Part shown: positions 11,173-22,800 of the stretch, in pieces
Layout of the letters: each line of letters opens with the position of its first letter
Numbering within the stretch: position 1 is the stretch's first letter
Assembly: GCF_019059575.1 (NCBI RefSeq)
Contig: NW_024881501.1
Span: forward strand, 2,279,001 to 2,343,000
DNA length: 64,000 nucleotides
Reading direction: 5' to 3'
Source: Amphibalanus amphitrite
Lineage: Eukaryota > Arthropoda > Thecostraca > Balanomorpha > Balanidae
The notes under the pieces: generated by a model
Databases searched by the model: none
Told to the model about the DNA's origin: nothing
The model's input: only the letters and a program-made list of their open reading frames with translations
Made by a program: the position numbers and the translations under genes

Positions 11173-12888
11173 CACGGGACATGGATGATATAACACTGGA
11201 TTGGTGTCTCGTGGAAATTAACATTGGGATCCGCGACATTGGGATCAGGCCTGCCATCTAGCGAGAGAATTATCGTAAGTTAGGAGCAAGCCGAGTGAAC
11301 GCCATCTCTCAGCATTATGACACACGTGGGTGTGGTGTGTTAGTTGGCTTGAAGTGCATATTCCCACGAGTTGGAGGTAATCTTACTGGAACTGAGACTA
11401 CAAAAAATGTCTTAAATGCTAGAAAGCCAAAAACGTCAAGCAGCCTTTAGGTAATCACGATAATAAAATGCGTAAGACGGTGTGTATTGAAACGCCCAGT
11501 CCCATCGGCTTGTACCACCTTTTATATGGTCATTTTGATTTGCACACGATGGTACAGCAGTTTGACAATATGTCATACATATTTGGTAGGCTTATTCCTT
11601 CTTCTCCGAATTTCGCCCAATTTTCTTCATCTTAGTGCTACGGCACGTGCCACGTGCCAACTTAGGGGTGTCGAAATTGTTCCACATAAAGTAACTAAAT
11701 AAAGTAACGCAATGGCTGGGCCCTTTACAGTATAACTTCGTCAATAGTCACCCATGACCCAGTGGCCAATGCATTTCCATGTGTCACTATGTGGGTGCCC
11801 CTGCACGTGCGCACGTGCGGGGTGCCGCTTCCATATCTCAAGAACGGCTGGGCGGATAGCACTCAAACTTGGTACACAAATGTCACATCGTTGCTCGCAC
11901 TGCATTGGTCAGTGCTTACATTGGCGCAGAGTCGTTAGGAAAACGATGAAATGAGATGCGTGGTGTTTATGCCTTTCTGTTCCAGCAGCTGATTGATCCT
12001 CAACATGAGATCCTTGTTTGTGAAGGCTTCGTCTCCCTTTTCCACTCCTTGTTTTAAATAACATTAACAATGTACGAAGAAGATCACACACCAAAGTTGT
12101 TTTAGGCGGCTATCTTGGGCCAGGGCTGCGGTGTTGTAGTCAGAGCCAGCGGTTCTGTTCCGACTCGGAGGCGGTTGATTTTTAAAAGCTGTAATCGGCG
12201 TATGAGTCGAACGTCACCGAAAAGTCATCGACTCCACAGACTTGCCAGGGCTGCAGAGTCGGAGTCAGAGTCGGAGTCTGTGTGAATCGACAGTTCTGCC
12301 CGGAGGAGTTGGAGTCGATATTTGGATACCGGAACCGGAGTTGGAGCCAAAGTCACTGAAATTTCATCGACTACGCAGCACTGGTTGGGTCCTTTTCATA
12401 GAGCGTCTTGAATGGCATATTGAGCGGCAATGACGTGAGCAATTCCGTTTAACTTTTTCATTAGACTTATAGATAGTACTTACTTTCGTTTTGTTCTTTG
12501 ATCGGACAATTTGTTTGATTTAGGCCAAGTTACGACTCATGTAAAAAAAATAGCGAAAACGACACGTGCTGGCGAAGTCTCCAATAACTCCCTGTTTCAC
12601 GATTTAATGAAGAAATAACATGGAACAGCTTATCTTATTACTGACCCTGCACATAAATCTATTAATTTCTTCGCTTTTACTGATATATAAAGACATAACC
12701 TTTTGAAAAATTGCCCAACAAGCCTGCTACTACACCACACTCCCGTGTGTCACAATGCTAATCAGCGGCGTTTACTCGGCTTGCTCCTAACTTACAATAA
12801 TTCTCCCGCTAGATGGCAGGCCTGAGCTCAATGTCGCCAAAAACTGCGAAGACACCAATCCATTATTATCTCATCCATGCACGGGATC
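11173..12888. mobile_element. Element with long (about 170-bp) inverted arms
   Basis: The left arm 11173-11350 and right arm 12720-12888 are inverted copies, sharing for example CAGGCCTGCCATCTAGCG and GTAAGTTAGGAGCAAGCCGA. Identity is roughly 80-85 percent by eye. The 1.4-kb centre is non-coding. It holds a fragment similar to the repeat tail at 54500-54928 (near 11750-11960, opposite orientation) and GGAGTC-type elements at 12126-12390. Family and target duplication were not determined. Confidence 0.7.
12126..12390. repeat. GGAGTC-type foldback repeats (two divergent copies)
   Basis: Two diverged copies begin CAGGGCTGCGG or CAGGGCTGCAGAGTCGG, pass through GGAGTC hexamers and ATCGACAGTTCTGCCCGGA, and end near CATCGACT(A/C)CGCAGCACTGG. 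The termini are complementary, so these look like small non-autonomous elements of the same type as 13151-13464. Confidence 0.6.
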
Positions 12889-13150
12889 ACTGCTCGCCAT
12901 GCCCGTCGTTGGTACAGCTGGCCCGGCCCGCCGCCGACAGGGCAGTGTGTGCAGCGGCGGGGGCTGCGGACGGCCGGTCAGCCGGTCCGGCACCACCGGT
13001 CAGCCGGTCCGGGACGGGACGGGACGGGTCCACACCACGACGGCACCGCTCAGCTCGCGCCGCAGTCCCTCCGGTCCCCACTGCCCACCCTGTCCCTTCT
13101 CCGGCCCATGAGGTGCCGCTGCCGCCGGCCACCAGCCGGCCGGCCGTCCA

Positions 13151-13464
13151 CAGTCAGAGTCAGGGCTGCGGAGTCGGAGTCGGAGTCGGAGCCGGAGTCG
13201 GTCGGAGTCGACAGTTGTGACCGGAGTCGGAGTCGGAGTCGGAGTCGATTTTAGAAACCCGAGCCCGAGTCGGAGTCGGAGTCATCGAAAATCTGTCGAC
13301 TCCGCAGCCCTGCTAGGTCAGCGGAGTCGGAGTCGGGAGTTGGAGTCGGTCGGAGTCGACAATTCTGCCCGGAGTTGGAGTCGGAGTCGGAGCTGGTTTT
13401 TGAAAGCCGGAGTCGGAGTCGGAGTCGGAGTCGCCGAAAATCCATCGACTCCGCAGCCCTGGTT
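13151..13464. repeat. Two adjacent GGAGTC hexamer elements with complementary ends
   Basis: The first starts CAGGGCTGCGGAGTCGG and ends TCGACTCCGCAGCCCTG near 13312. The second runs from about 13318 to 13464 with the same end. The interiors are GGAGTC arrays interrupted by GACAGTT(G/C)TG(A/C)CCGGAG and ATTTT(A/T)GAAA. Open frames across them are repeat artefacts. Confidence 0.75.
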
Positions 13465-13600
13465 AGAGTCCACCCCGCCGGCCGGCCGTCCACAGTCAGA
13501 GTCCACCCCGCCGGCCGGCCGTCCACAGCACGGGTCCACCCCGCCGGCCGGCCGTCCACAGAACGGGTCCACCCCGCCGTCCGTCCGTCCACAGTCCGAG
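13465..13600. repeat. 33-bp minisatellite
   Basis: About four copies of GTCCACCCCGCCGGCCGGCC plus GTCCACAGNACGG, with an exact 33-bp period between 13468, 13501 and 13534. It lies just 3' of the Neuralized-like gene. Confidence 0.85.
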
Positions 13601-13724
13601 TCCAGTCTCCGTCAGCCAGCCGCCCAGCACGCCAGTCCTTGACAAAGGCCCAGCGGCCGCGGCCGGCGGTTCGTGTCGACGGCCGGCGCGGCTACCGCGG
13701 CTCAACTGAGCGAGCCCGGCGGGG

Positions 13725-13815
13725 GCAGACCCTCCCGGAGCGGACCCGGCGGCAGACCCTCCCGGAGCGGACCCGGCGGCACTGGCAGACCCTCCCGGGG
13801 CGGACCCGGCACTGA
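13725..13815. repeat. 24-27-bp minisatellite
   Basis: Three to four copies of GGCAGACCCTCCCGGAGCGG plus ACCC, followed by a run of about 16 C. It ends about 30 bp from the stop codon of the Neuralized-like gene, within its 3' untranslated region or flank. Confidence 0.8.
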
Positions 13816-13846
13816 CAGACCCCCCCCCCCCCCCCCGCGCCGCCAC

Positions 13847-16042
13847 TCAGCTCTTGAAGGCGAGGAAGTTCTTCAGCGCCGGGGGCAGGGGCAGCTGGGA
13901 GACGCGGCTGCCGACCAAATGCTGCAGGATCACCTCACGGCACGAACTCATCAGCGACTGAACTGCGGGCAGAGACCGGGGACGGTCAGTAGGACACCGG
14001 GGCCGGTCAGTTGGGACAGAGACCGGAGCCGGTCAGACGGGACAGAGACAGGGGCGGTCAATAGGGTCAGAGACAGGGGCGGTCAGTTGGGACACAGACC
14101 GGGGCCGGTCAGACGGGACAGAGACTGGGGGCGGGTCAGTTGGGACAGAGACCGGGCCGGACAATAGGACAGAGACCAGAGCCGGTCAGACGGGACAGAG
14201 ACCGGAGCCGGTCAATAGGACAGAGACCGGGACAGTCAGACGGGACAGCGGCCGGGGCCGGTCAGGATTCCGGGGCCGGTCAGTAGGACTGAGGACACCG
14301 GGGCCGGTCACTCCCGAGCCGAGGCCGGACATAGCAGCTGCGGCTGGCTCAGACGGAACAGTGAGGGGCGCCGGTGGGAAGGCGCGCGTCCCAGCTGTGA
14401 GGGGCAGCGGCCGGAGCGGGGTCGGACGTCTGACTGCGGGACAGCGACGGGGGGGGGGGGGAGGGGGACGGAGCCGCAGTGCAGCCAACGACACCGAGCA
14501 GCGCAGCAGTGAACGTACATTCATCTCCACCCCCCCCCCCCCCCCCTGACTGACTTCAACGCACCACCCTTCAAACGATCTTTCTAGCTGCACCCGGACC
14601 CACCCCGTACAGCGGCCTGTACCACCCGGACCCACCCCGTACAGCGGCCTGTACCACCCGGACCCACCCCGTACAGCGGCCTGTACCACCCGGACCCATC
14701 CCGTACAGCGACCTGTACAACCCGGACCCATCCCGTACAGCGACCTGTACAACCCGGACCCATCCCGTACAGCGACCTGTACAACCCGGACCCATCCCGT
14801 ACAGCGACCTGTACAACCCGGACCCATCCCGTACAGCGACCTGTACAACCCGGACCCACCCCGTACAGCGGCCTGTACCACCCGGATCCACCCACCTCCG
14901 TACAGCTGCACGATCCGGATCAGTTTGGTGGATCCGTAGACGTCGACCACGGCGTGAAGCGGCGCGCCGCGCAGTGGGATCTCCTTCTCGACGGCGCCCT
15001 GGTCGTCGCCGTTGACGATCAGGTGCATGTCTGCCACCTCGCCGCCGGCTCGCGGCACGTACATGACGCCCAGCCGCGAGCCGACGTCGGTGGGCAGCAC
15101 GCCGCTGCCGGCCGGCGCGCGCAGCGCCGCACGCGGCACCGTCTTAAACGCGGTGCGCAGGTAGGCCGGGTGGCCGGCCGGTGCGGGCGGCCGGCCGGTG
15201 CGCGGTGCGCCTACCGCGGCGGCCGGCGCCGGCACGTCGGGCGGCTTGTTGACGGCCACCAGCCAGGAGCCGCGCAGGCTGACCAGGTCGGGCAGGCCGT
15301 AGGAGGGCAGCGGGAAGCCGGTGTCGGGGTTCAGCTGGGTCAGGCCCAGCCGCAGGTGCCCGCTCCAGCCGGGCTCCGTCTGTCGGCACACACACACACA
15401 CCGCCGACACTGAACTCAGTCCCAGCAGACTGTCTCCAGGTAAAAATAAAACAGCTATTGGCGTAGTTCAGAGCAGAGAGCCTTCAAATACGCCAAACGC
15501 GTCACCTGCTTTGTGGTGGAGGGTAATGAAGAAGGTCAAAGGGACATTGTTAACGAGACATTTGAATTGTAGGAAACAGAACATCGAACAGCATTCATAT
15601 GTACAATAAATGATGGGACGCTAACGACTTCATTTAAGCTTTTGACCATTTGGATTCGGCAAGCCTGTAAATGACTTACAAATGATCTGTCTCTGCGCTG
15701 CGGGTGCGGAGCTGACCACCACTTTGTCGGCTATTGGTCTACCTTTTCGATTTCGATGCAGAAGATCTCGCCGGGCACGAGGGCGCGCTGGCTGAAAGTG
15801 ATGGCGTTGGCGAAGCTGGCCTTGCGGTAGGCGGCCGTATTGTCGTCGCAGAGTATGATGTTGGAGCCGTGGTGTCGGTGGAAGTGGTGTGTGCGCGGCA
15901 GCAGCGGCGCGCCGTGCCGGCCGGCCAGCGCCGCCAGCGCGTCCGGCCCGGCCGGCAGCCCTGCGGCACGCGCGACATCAGCAACCACACACTGAGCACT
16001 GCGACACGACACATCAACAACCACACGCTCAGCACGCGGCAC
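13847..16042 (-). CDS. neurl2: Neuralized-like protein 2 homologue (NHR domain plus SOCS box)
   Basis: Three exons join with agreeing phase: 16042-15743 (donor GAAAAG/GTAGAC), 15379-14896 (acceptor GCCGACAG, donor CGGAG/GTGGGT) and 13962-13847 (acceptor CCCGCAG, stop TGA). The coding length is 900 nt, giving 299 residues against about 285 for vertebrate NEURL2. The first two exons encode a Neuralized repeat: [30 protein letters not shown], then [15 protein letters not shown] and [41 protein letters not shown]. The last exon encodes a SOCS box, with BC-box [10 protein letters not shown] and Cul-box core LPLP. Family members are substrate receptors of Elongin BC-Cullin E3 ubiquitin ligases; vertebrate NEURL2 (Ozz) acts in muscle. 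The first methionine is uncertain: a splice acceptor (GTGCCGCAG) before 15960 could mean that the N-terminus lies in an unseen upstream exon. Confidence 0.88.
13975..14330. repeat. 26-27-bp minisatellite in an intron of the Neuralized-like gene
   Basis: About a dozen degenerate copies of CAGAGACCGGGGCCGGTCAG followed by ACGGGA or TTGGGA. The array starts within 15 bp of the last exon's acceptor. Confidence 0.85.
14590..14880. repeat. 32-bp minisatellite in the same intron
   Basis: About nine copies of CCCGTACAGCGACCTGTACA plus ACCCGGACCCAT, with an exact 32-bp period. Two subtypes (GCGACC and GCGGCC) are arranged outer-inner-outer. Only 16 bp separate the array from the donor of the middle exon, and the minus-strand exon frame stays open through it. 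Confidence 0.9.
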
Positions 16043-16328
16043 GACACATCAGCAACCACACGCTGTGAGGGGGGGGGGGGGGGCAAAAAATATCAAAACT
16101 CCAAAAATTCAAATCAATTTTTGCTGCTGCAAAGGGGTATTTGGGTCATTTGCCCAAGTTTCCTCTCCCTCAGATGCACCAGTGTAGGAAACTATTGAAC
16201 ATCCAAATAAAGGCACTCCATATTCATACAGTCTATACTTTTGTTATACTTTCTATACTTTACTACTTTTCATTATACTTTTAGATACTTTCGTTTGAAT
16301 AAATTGCAAATATTTGGCAACTGAAGTG
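16043..16328. other. Intergenic stretch
   Basis: Three copies of a repeat of about 33 bp (ACGACACATCAACAACCACA type) span 15968-16065 and overlap the uncertain N-terminus of the Neuralized-like gene. A G-run follows at 16067-16083, then AT-rich sequence with TATACTTT repeats. No gene seen. Confidence 0.45.
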
Positions 16329-16833
16329 TTAAAGGGACTATCCCACCTTCTAAAATGTTGTTAAAACCAGTTAAATTGTGTCCGACTTTATAGATTGGAT
16401 GACCAGGAACACGGTGCTGGCATTTATTTTTCATTAAACATCTTAGGCTTCCCATATTCCAAACAGAAACTTTCAAATATGTGACGTCACAGCCCAAAAT
16501 TACCTCCTTTCCCAGGCCACATTACTGTCATAAAGCTGATTCTTTTTACTCTGTAGGCACCACAACAAAGTTCAGACCAAGTTTTAAGCGATTTTTCAAC
16601 GAACAAACCCATTTAAATCAGAATAACTAAACAAGGTGACGTCACACTAACGGTCGCTCCATGTTGAAGATAGGGCCTTGTACAAGGCCCATTTTCAAAT
16701 GAAGGGAACAAATTTCTTCAACACCAAGAGGCCGCGGGGGTTGCAACCTAGATAGATAGTGGTTTCTGAACCTCGCCGCAAACTTGGCTATCTCAACTCA
16801 AACCCCATGTTAAAGGTGGGATAGTCCCTTTAA
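16329..16833. mobile_element. TTAA MITE with AGGGACTATCCCACCTT ends
   Basis: Both ends are TTAAAGGGACTATCCCACCT with the following T, in inverted orientation, and TTAA sits at 16329-16332 and 16830-16833. The 0.5-kb interior is non-coding. A related copy with AGGGACCCTCCCACCTT ends lies at 33345-33820. The TTAA target suggests mobilisation by a piggyBac-type transposase. Confidence 0.82.
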
Positions 16834-18259
16834 GCAAGCCTAAATGATTGGTATAAAGGTAAGAGACACCCTGCCTTTGTTAAACAATGGTAGAAACATA
16901 ACTTCCCCTAGATCCTCACCATTGGATCCTTCCTGAGTCAAGGGAAGCTCCTGTGATGAAGCTCCAGCCTCTCCCAGCATTGTTAGGCTCTCAGTCTCAG
17001 TCCAAATCCAAACTTGCACTCATCAGACAAAAATCAGCTTGAGCTGAAAGAGAAATACTGTGTCATGAGCAATGGGCCCATGGCCAATGTCACTACATTA
17101 CACTCCATTCTCCATTCCTTTTCCATTTACAAGGCTGGTTTGTGAATGACATATTTGCCCAGATCAACTACTTTATTTAGATAACTGTTGCTGGTGCCCT
17201 CCACAAGTCACAACCAAGGCTTACCATTTAGGTTATCATCTGCTCTGAATTTGGCATTTTTCCATAAATAGCAACTTAATTAGGACCTCTTATTGGTAAA
17301 CTGAGGTTGACAGTGGTAACTATACAGGTAGCCTAAGTGGCAGATTATGGGTGATGTCAGCTTCACCATTACAAGCTAGACAAGCCAAAACAATATAGGC
17401 AATAATAAGATAAGGTTGAGGTATAAAGACAATGCACCACAGGACCAGGACTGTGCTTCACTGCCTAATCACTGATGCTACAACATGCTACAGATATCAC
17501 AGTATTGGGTTTCTATGGGAGCACCAACAAACTTGGACACTCAACATTATAGTGTCTGAGTTTGCTGATGCTTCTATGACATGATGAAAACCCAACGCAG
17601 CGATATGTGCAGCACACTGCAATAGATGTAGCATTATGCTATGAAACAGGGCCCTGGAGAATGGATAATATACCAAAATAGAGTGAAAATTGGGGCCTTT
17701 CCAGTTTCCCTCAGGCCTCAAGAAAAATTGTTGGATGTTTGAGCCTCGCAGCTACGCGCCCTAACCCAACAACAACTCAAGAAAAATACGGCCTTGAGAA
17801 AAATTAATTGGTCAGTCTCCATTTCTCCATGCCAAAACAAATGAAAATCAGCAAAAAAAAAAACAGGAGAATCCTGCCACACAACTGTGGCAATCAAGGC
17901 CTATGGCAATGGAGTATAACTTTCAATAAATGACAAATTATACCACATATGCTATTCTCTCAGTGCCATACACGAGCAAAACCAAAGCAAAACATTGACA
18001 GTTGACATTGACATACACAGACAATCCGATACAGATAAAGACGGTTTTTATATAGCCTTGTTGTTGTTATAGACCGATCCACCGTTCCAATGCGACCGAT
18101 ACAGGTTGAGGTATTCCGTATTTTTTTAATTTTATCGCCTCTTGCGCAAACACAATACATCAAATGCGCCGGGTATGTGACAAATGCGGCAGGATTACAA
18201 CAACAAAAACGCAGCACCGCATAAGCAAAGGACAACACTACTCTGCCGCCACCCTTGCA
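16834..18259. other. Gene-free segment
   Basis: Mixed AT-rich sequence without an open frame of note, tandem array or clear inverted repeat. A short stem (TGTTGGATGTTTGAG with GCGCCCTAACCCAACA) lies near 17733-17770. Nothing else identified. Confidence 0.4.
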
Positions 18260-18700
18260 ACCATTCCGTAACTCAGGAACTGCCGGGTTGATCGGGACGA
18301 ACTAAGCACCATTCGAATCAGGGGATACAATTTTACCCTACGTTTTGAATATGGTGACCTCAAGTGACCTCCGTTTCTTCGTAAGGTCAACTTGACGTTT
18401 TCGCCTGTTGCAGCCCTTCCACAACACGGGAACTGCCTAGGCTGATGGATACGAAAACACCACCAGTCGATTTGTCGTATGCAATTTCATGAGCCGTTTT
18501 GAATATGGTGACCTCATGTGACCTTGGTGACCTCAATGGTCAACTTGACGTTTTCACCTATTGCAATGATTCTTTTACTCAGGAGCTGCTGGGCCGATCG
18601 GGACGAAAACACCACCAGTCGATCCCCCTTATGCGATTCACCAGCCATTACGGATATGGTGACCTCAGGTGACCTCGGTGACTTGCCCAGTACCTACTTG
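18260..18700. repeat. Tandem repeat of about 150 bp, three diverged copies
   Basis: Each copy contains a phrase like ATATGGTGACCTCA(A/T)GTGACC, then GTCAACTTGACGTTTTC, then ACTCAGGA(A/G)CTGC and ACGAAAACACCACCAGTCGA. Each carries several TGACCT words like the TTAA-flanked elements, but the termini of that family are not seen here. Confidence 0.75.
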
Positions 18701-19549
18701 CCGAGTTATGTTGCAGAATGGCTGCAATAGGCGAAATCAGTCAAGTTGACCCTTCGATGGACCGAGTGAGGACCGCGAGGTTACCTTATTCGAAACGGGT
18801 TGAGGTAGGTAAATCGCACACATCAAAGCGACTGCTCACTATGTATTGGCGGTTCCTGAGAAGGCCCGCGTTTTTATGTACTTTTCCGGCTGCACGGCTC
18901 CTTTTAACACCCGCCCGTATTCACTGGCGGATCCAGGGGGGGGGGCATTAGGGGCATATGCCCCCCCCCCCCCGACAGGAGCCTGGGGAGGGCATTCAGT
19001 ACAAGTATGCCCCCCCCCCCCGTTCAGACTTACACTTCTTACGCCTATAACGAGGAACTAAATAAAAATGGATTAGAAATCCTTCCTAGTAACTACTTTT
19101 GTGATCAGAGTCGTTTTAGTAGCCTCAATTTAGTTGTCATTGCTTTATTTTGTAAGTATGTTGCTTCTTAGTTCTTACCACAGGGGAGTCATGCCGCTTC
19201 AACACTTTTGACCGTATTGTCTAACGATGGCACTCATATTGCGCAAACCAGGAATCGGCCGCCGCCTATGCTTGAGAATAGGGACGGTTAGAATATGATT
19301 TACCTTTATCAGTATGGCCGCAGCCAGTGCAGCGTAACCGGGGGGGGGGGGGGCACAAGGGGCGCGTGCCGCCTCATTAGATGCATGGTGCCCTATGGGC
19401 CCGAGAGGCCCTCCAGTGCCAATTGGCCGCTCAGGGTCCAAGCGTGCCTTACTTCGACTGAGATAAGACCCGCAGGACTCGTGAGAGCACCTCACGGAGT
19501 CACGGGCTCCTGAGTCGCCACACATCACACATCTCCATAAGGGCCCCAC
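18701..19549. other. Segment with G-run/C-run palindromes, no gene
   Basis: At 18917 CACTGGCGGATCCAGGGGGG begins a G-run, GCATTAGGGGCATATGC and C-run palindrome; a second C-run ends near 19022. The same GGCGGATCCAG end motif recurs at 36012 (inverted), 61950 and 62177, so this is probably a decayed transposon end. Another G-run lies at 19339-19352. Confidence 0.45.
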
Positions 19550-19849
19550 TCCGACTTCTGAGGGCCCTGTGCTGGCCTCTGAGTGCCCTTGCTGACCTAT
19601 TAAGCGTCAGCTCTAATTAGGGTCGCTGGCCCATACCCGCATGGAACGGCTCCACACCAGTGCCTCTGAGGGCCCATAACGGCGCCTGTGAGGGTCTCAC
19701 ACTGGCGCCTTTGAGGGCCCAACACCGCCAATCTGAGGGACTAATACCAATATTTCTTAAGGCCCTACATCGGCGGCCGCTCTGAGGGCCCCACACTGGC
19801 GCCTCTGAAGGTCTTACACAGGTGCATCTGACGGCTACCTACCTGCAAC
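19550..19849. repeat. Degenerate minisatellite of about 24 bp, left part
   Basis: Irregular copies of CCACACTGGCGCCTCTGAGG plus GCC. The same repeat resumes at 31266 after the giant-LTR element, showing that the element inserted into it, and reappears at 35070-35740. Confidence 0.75.
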
Positions 19850-22800
19850 TGTAGCACGCTACATCTTGAACATCTAACGTAGTATCTTTTCGGCACGGCC
19901 GGCCCGGTGACGCGCAGCTGAGCAGAGCGCTGCCGCACGCTTCCCTCCCTTGTCATTATTCCCTCCCTCCTCCCACCCGTCCCCAGGTCCACCCTCCCCA
20001 ATCATTTCTCACTGTACACACAGAATGGGCCGCCATTAAACTCCAATTAAGACAAGCACCTCTGAAGACAGTCACATCAGGATGAGTCATTGGTAGTCAT
20101 TACAAAGCAGCTGAAGCTACAAGCAAACGTCGGCACACTGTGAGACCACGCGCAGGCTTAAGGCACGTAGCACATTGGGTCTCACGTAGCCATGGTAGCA
20201 CAACAGTGCGTCTCACTGCAACGGAATCTGCTAAACTTAGCAAAAAGCCTCCGAAACAGACGTAGTTCAGGACGTCTCCACTGCGGACAGAAAGCGCTGT
20301 TGTCCGAAACAAACGTAGTTCAGGACATCCCCACCGCGGACAGAAGGCGCTGTTCTACAGACCCTCCAAACCAAGATGACGTCAGTGGGCGGAGCAAGAG
20401 TGACGTCACAAGGGGCGTTGCCGGCAGACGAAACGGAAGGAAACAAAAGTTTGAATAAAATGAAACTGAAGAATCAAAATTAAAACTCGAAAAGCACCAA
20501 CCTTTCGGGGATTGGTTTATGCCAGCAACTACTAAGATGATAAAGCACTCAACACGAAGACGATTCGACGGCCAAAAATTGCAGGCACAGAGGAGCAAGG
20601 TGACTAAACAGGACAGAGGGCGCCATCTTACGGCCCCACCCACCAGAAGAAGGCAGAGGAAGATGACGTCGCAAGGGCGTGGCAGTCACCCCTCCCCCCC
20701 CCCCCCAACTATAAAAGGGTGCGCCACCCAACCAGAGGGGGAATCAGAGTCGAGCAGCCGAGAGTCACAGTCCACAGCTGGAGCCGGAGACGCCATCTGG
20801 GAGCCACCGTCAGTCCGGGGTCACCCGCGAGAAGCCTCTTCAGTTCGAGTGATCAGAGCCGGAGGACAACCGCCGACGCTTGTGACCACACTGAGAAACT
20901 CCAGAATGTGAGTGTTGTTGAAAAGTCTGCTCAATCCCAATCCTTGACCCCCCCCTCTGCCCAGCCTGCCGTGCCGTGACGACTGCCAAACATTTTCGGT
21001 TGCCATAAAATGCACTCTCAATTGGAATTGGAAAACTTAAATTACTTTGAACTTATTGGTCCAGACACCCTAGTAGCATATTATAGGATCTGAATTGTGA
21101 GGTCATGTCAGAGCCGCCAGTAAATACGTTATTGTCAGTTGGAGTTCACGATTAGGCCGGGAGCGAGATGCTAAAATTTGAATAAGCAGCTCATTGTCAC
21201 GAACGTTGAGATTGATGACATGATGCATGTCAGCATTGAATAATGAATATGTCTTTGTGTTTGGCCAAGCTGGTTCCTTGATTTATTATCGGGGTAGTCA
21301 GGTGCGATTAAGATTTGAGGTTGGGAAGTTTGTGAAATTAAGGGTGTAGATTCATGCTGTACTCACTAAAAGTTGCATTGCGAAATCATTGGTAATATTG
21401 CTATAGGAATTAATTGCGAAGTCGAAATCAATTATTCAACAGGTAAATACGGCTGAAAGGGAATGTAATGTTTAAGGTGGCGACTGATTCATGCAATCGA
21501 TCTATGAATATGGCTATGAGTTATGATTTTCGACAGATACGAATGCTTGAGCTTACGGCGGAATTTCTTCTGTTACTTAGGTGCAGAGTTGTGAGCAGTG
21601 GTTTGAGGTTGACGGTTTGACACTTTGCGACTTTAGATGGTCACTTTGCGTCATTGAAATTGCGAAATGTCGAGTAACAGGTAGATGTAGAATTGTTTGT
21701 GGTTAGAACTAATATGCGACTAATATAGGTACCGATCGTTGTGCTTTTGTAGAATAAATACTAGAAAGGACCATCTTTGTTGGGGAACGATTAAATGTGA
21801 CAAGGAGTTAAAAAAAAAACTTACGTAGAACGGAGCTGATGAGATGTCGAACAGGGAGATATTGTAGCGATATTTTACCAGATTCACACTCACTGACACA
21901 CCCGGTGAATCTACCCAGCGAAGAGACAACACGCACGAGCACTACACCGCGAGTGATGACGCGCCCATCGGGGCGTGGCCTTGACTGACTGTCGACGCGA
22001 CGCCAGCCGGCGCGGCGGCCAGTATCGTCGTCCCCGACGCGGGCGTTGAGCCGCCAGAGGGCGCGAGGAGCAGCCACAACAGGGGCAGTGGGTTAGCCGT
22101 AATTGGGGGCGCGTGCGGTAGGTGAAGGTCATCGTATAGAAACATGGTTAGTTGTGGAAGTTGCAACGGGATAAGAACGTAAACAGTTAATGCATAATTT
22201 TAAATATGACATGCTATATGATATCTAGGACTGCAGTTCGTTTGATGTGCATTGGTTACCGCTAATAGGATGATTTAAATTATATTTTCTATGAAAGGCT
22301 AGGGATCCCTATGACAATATTCTGGCACTCTACAAAGATAATTTGTATAGGTAACTAGTAGCCCATCAGAAGCTATCGAACGAGTTTCAAGGAGTCATAT
22401 CCGTTTGAGCATTCAGTAATTTACTATGATACGGTGGATCACAACCAGACGACAGACCGGTGCGTTTTATTTGGTTCCAGATCTTCTGATCAAATCAAGA
22501 GCGATTCAAGGTCTGCTAGGATTGTATACGAGAACTGATGATTAGGTTCACGCGTGCAGCAGCAATTAGGACTTGAGATTACGATTAGCTTTGGATCAAT
22601 AATGCGTTTCTGTTATTCGCGTTCTTGCGAGTTAGCGCCAATAATTACTCCACCAATATTGGCACAGGGCATTGTGAGGCACAGACGGCTTGTTTGCCCG
22701 TCTCCTATGGCGTAACGTTTACCAGCATGACCGTATGAGACACAGATGCACTTCTCATAAACACACGTCCAGACCGGAATAATAAGAGGGACACACCGTC

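Noticed and set aside
14186-14895. Minus-strand frame running on from the Neuralized-like exon through [15 protein letters not shown] repeats
   Set aside because: It is the 32-bp intronic minisatellite read through past a good splice donor; the SOCS-box exon joins in correct phase beyond it.
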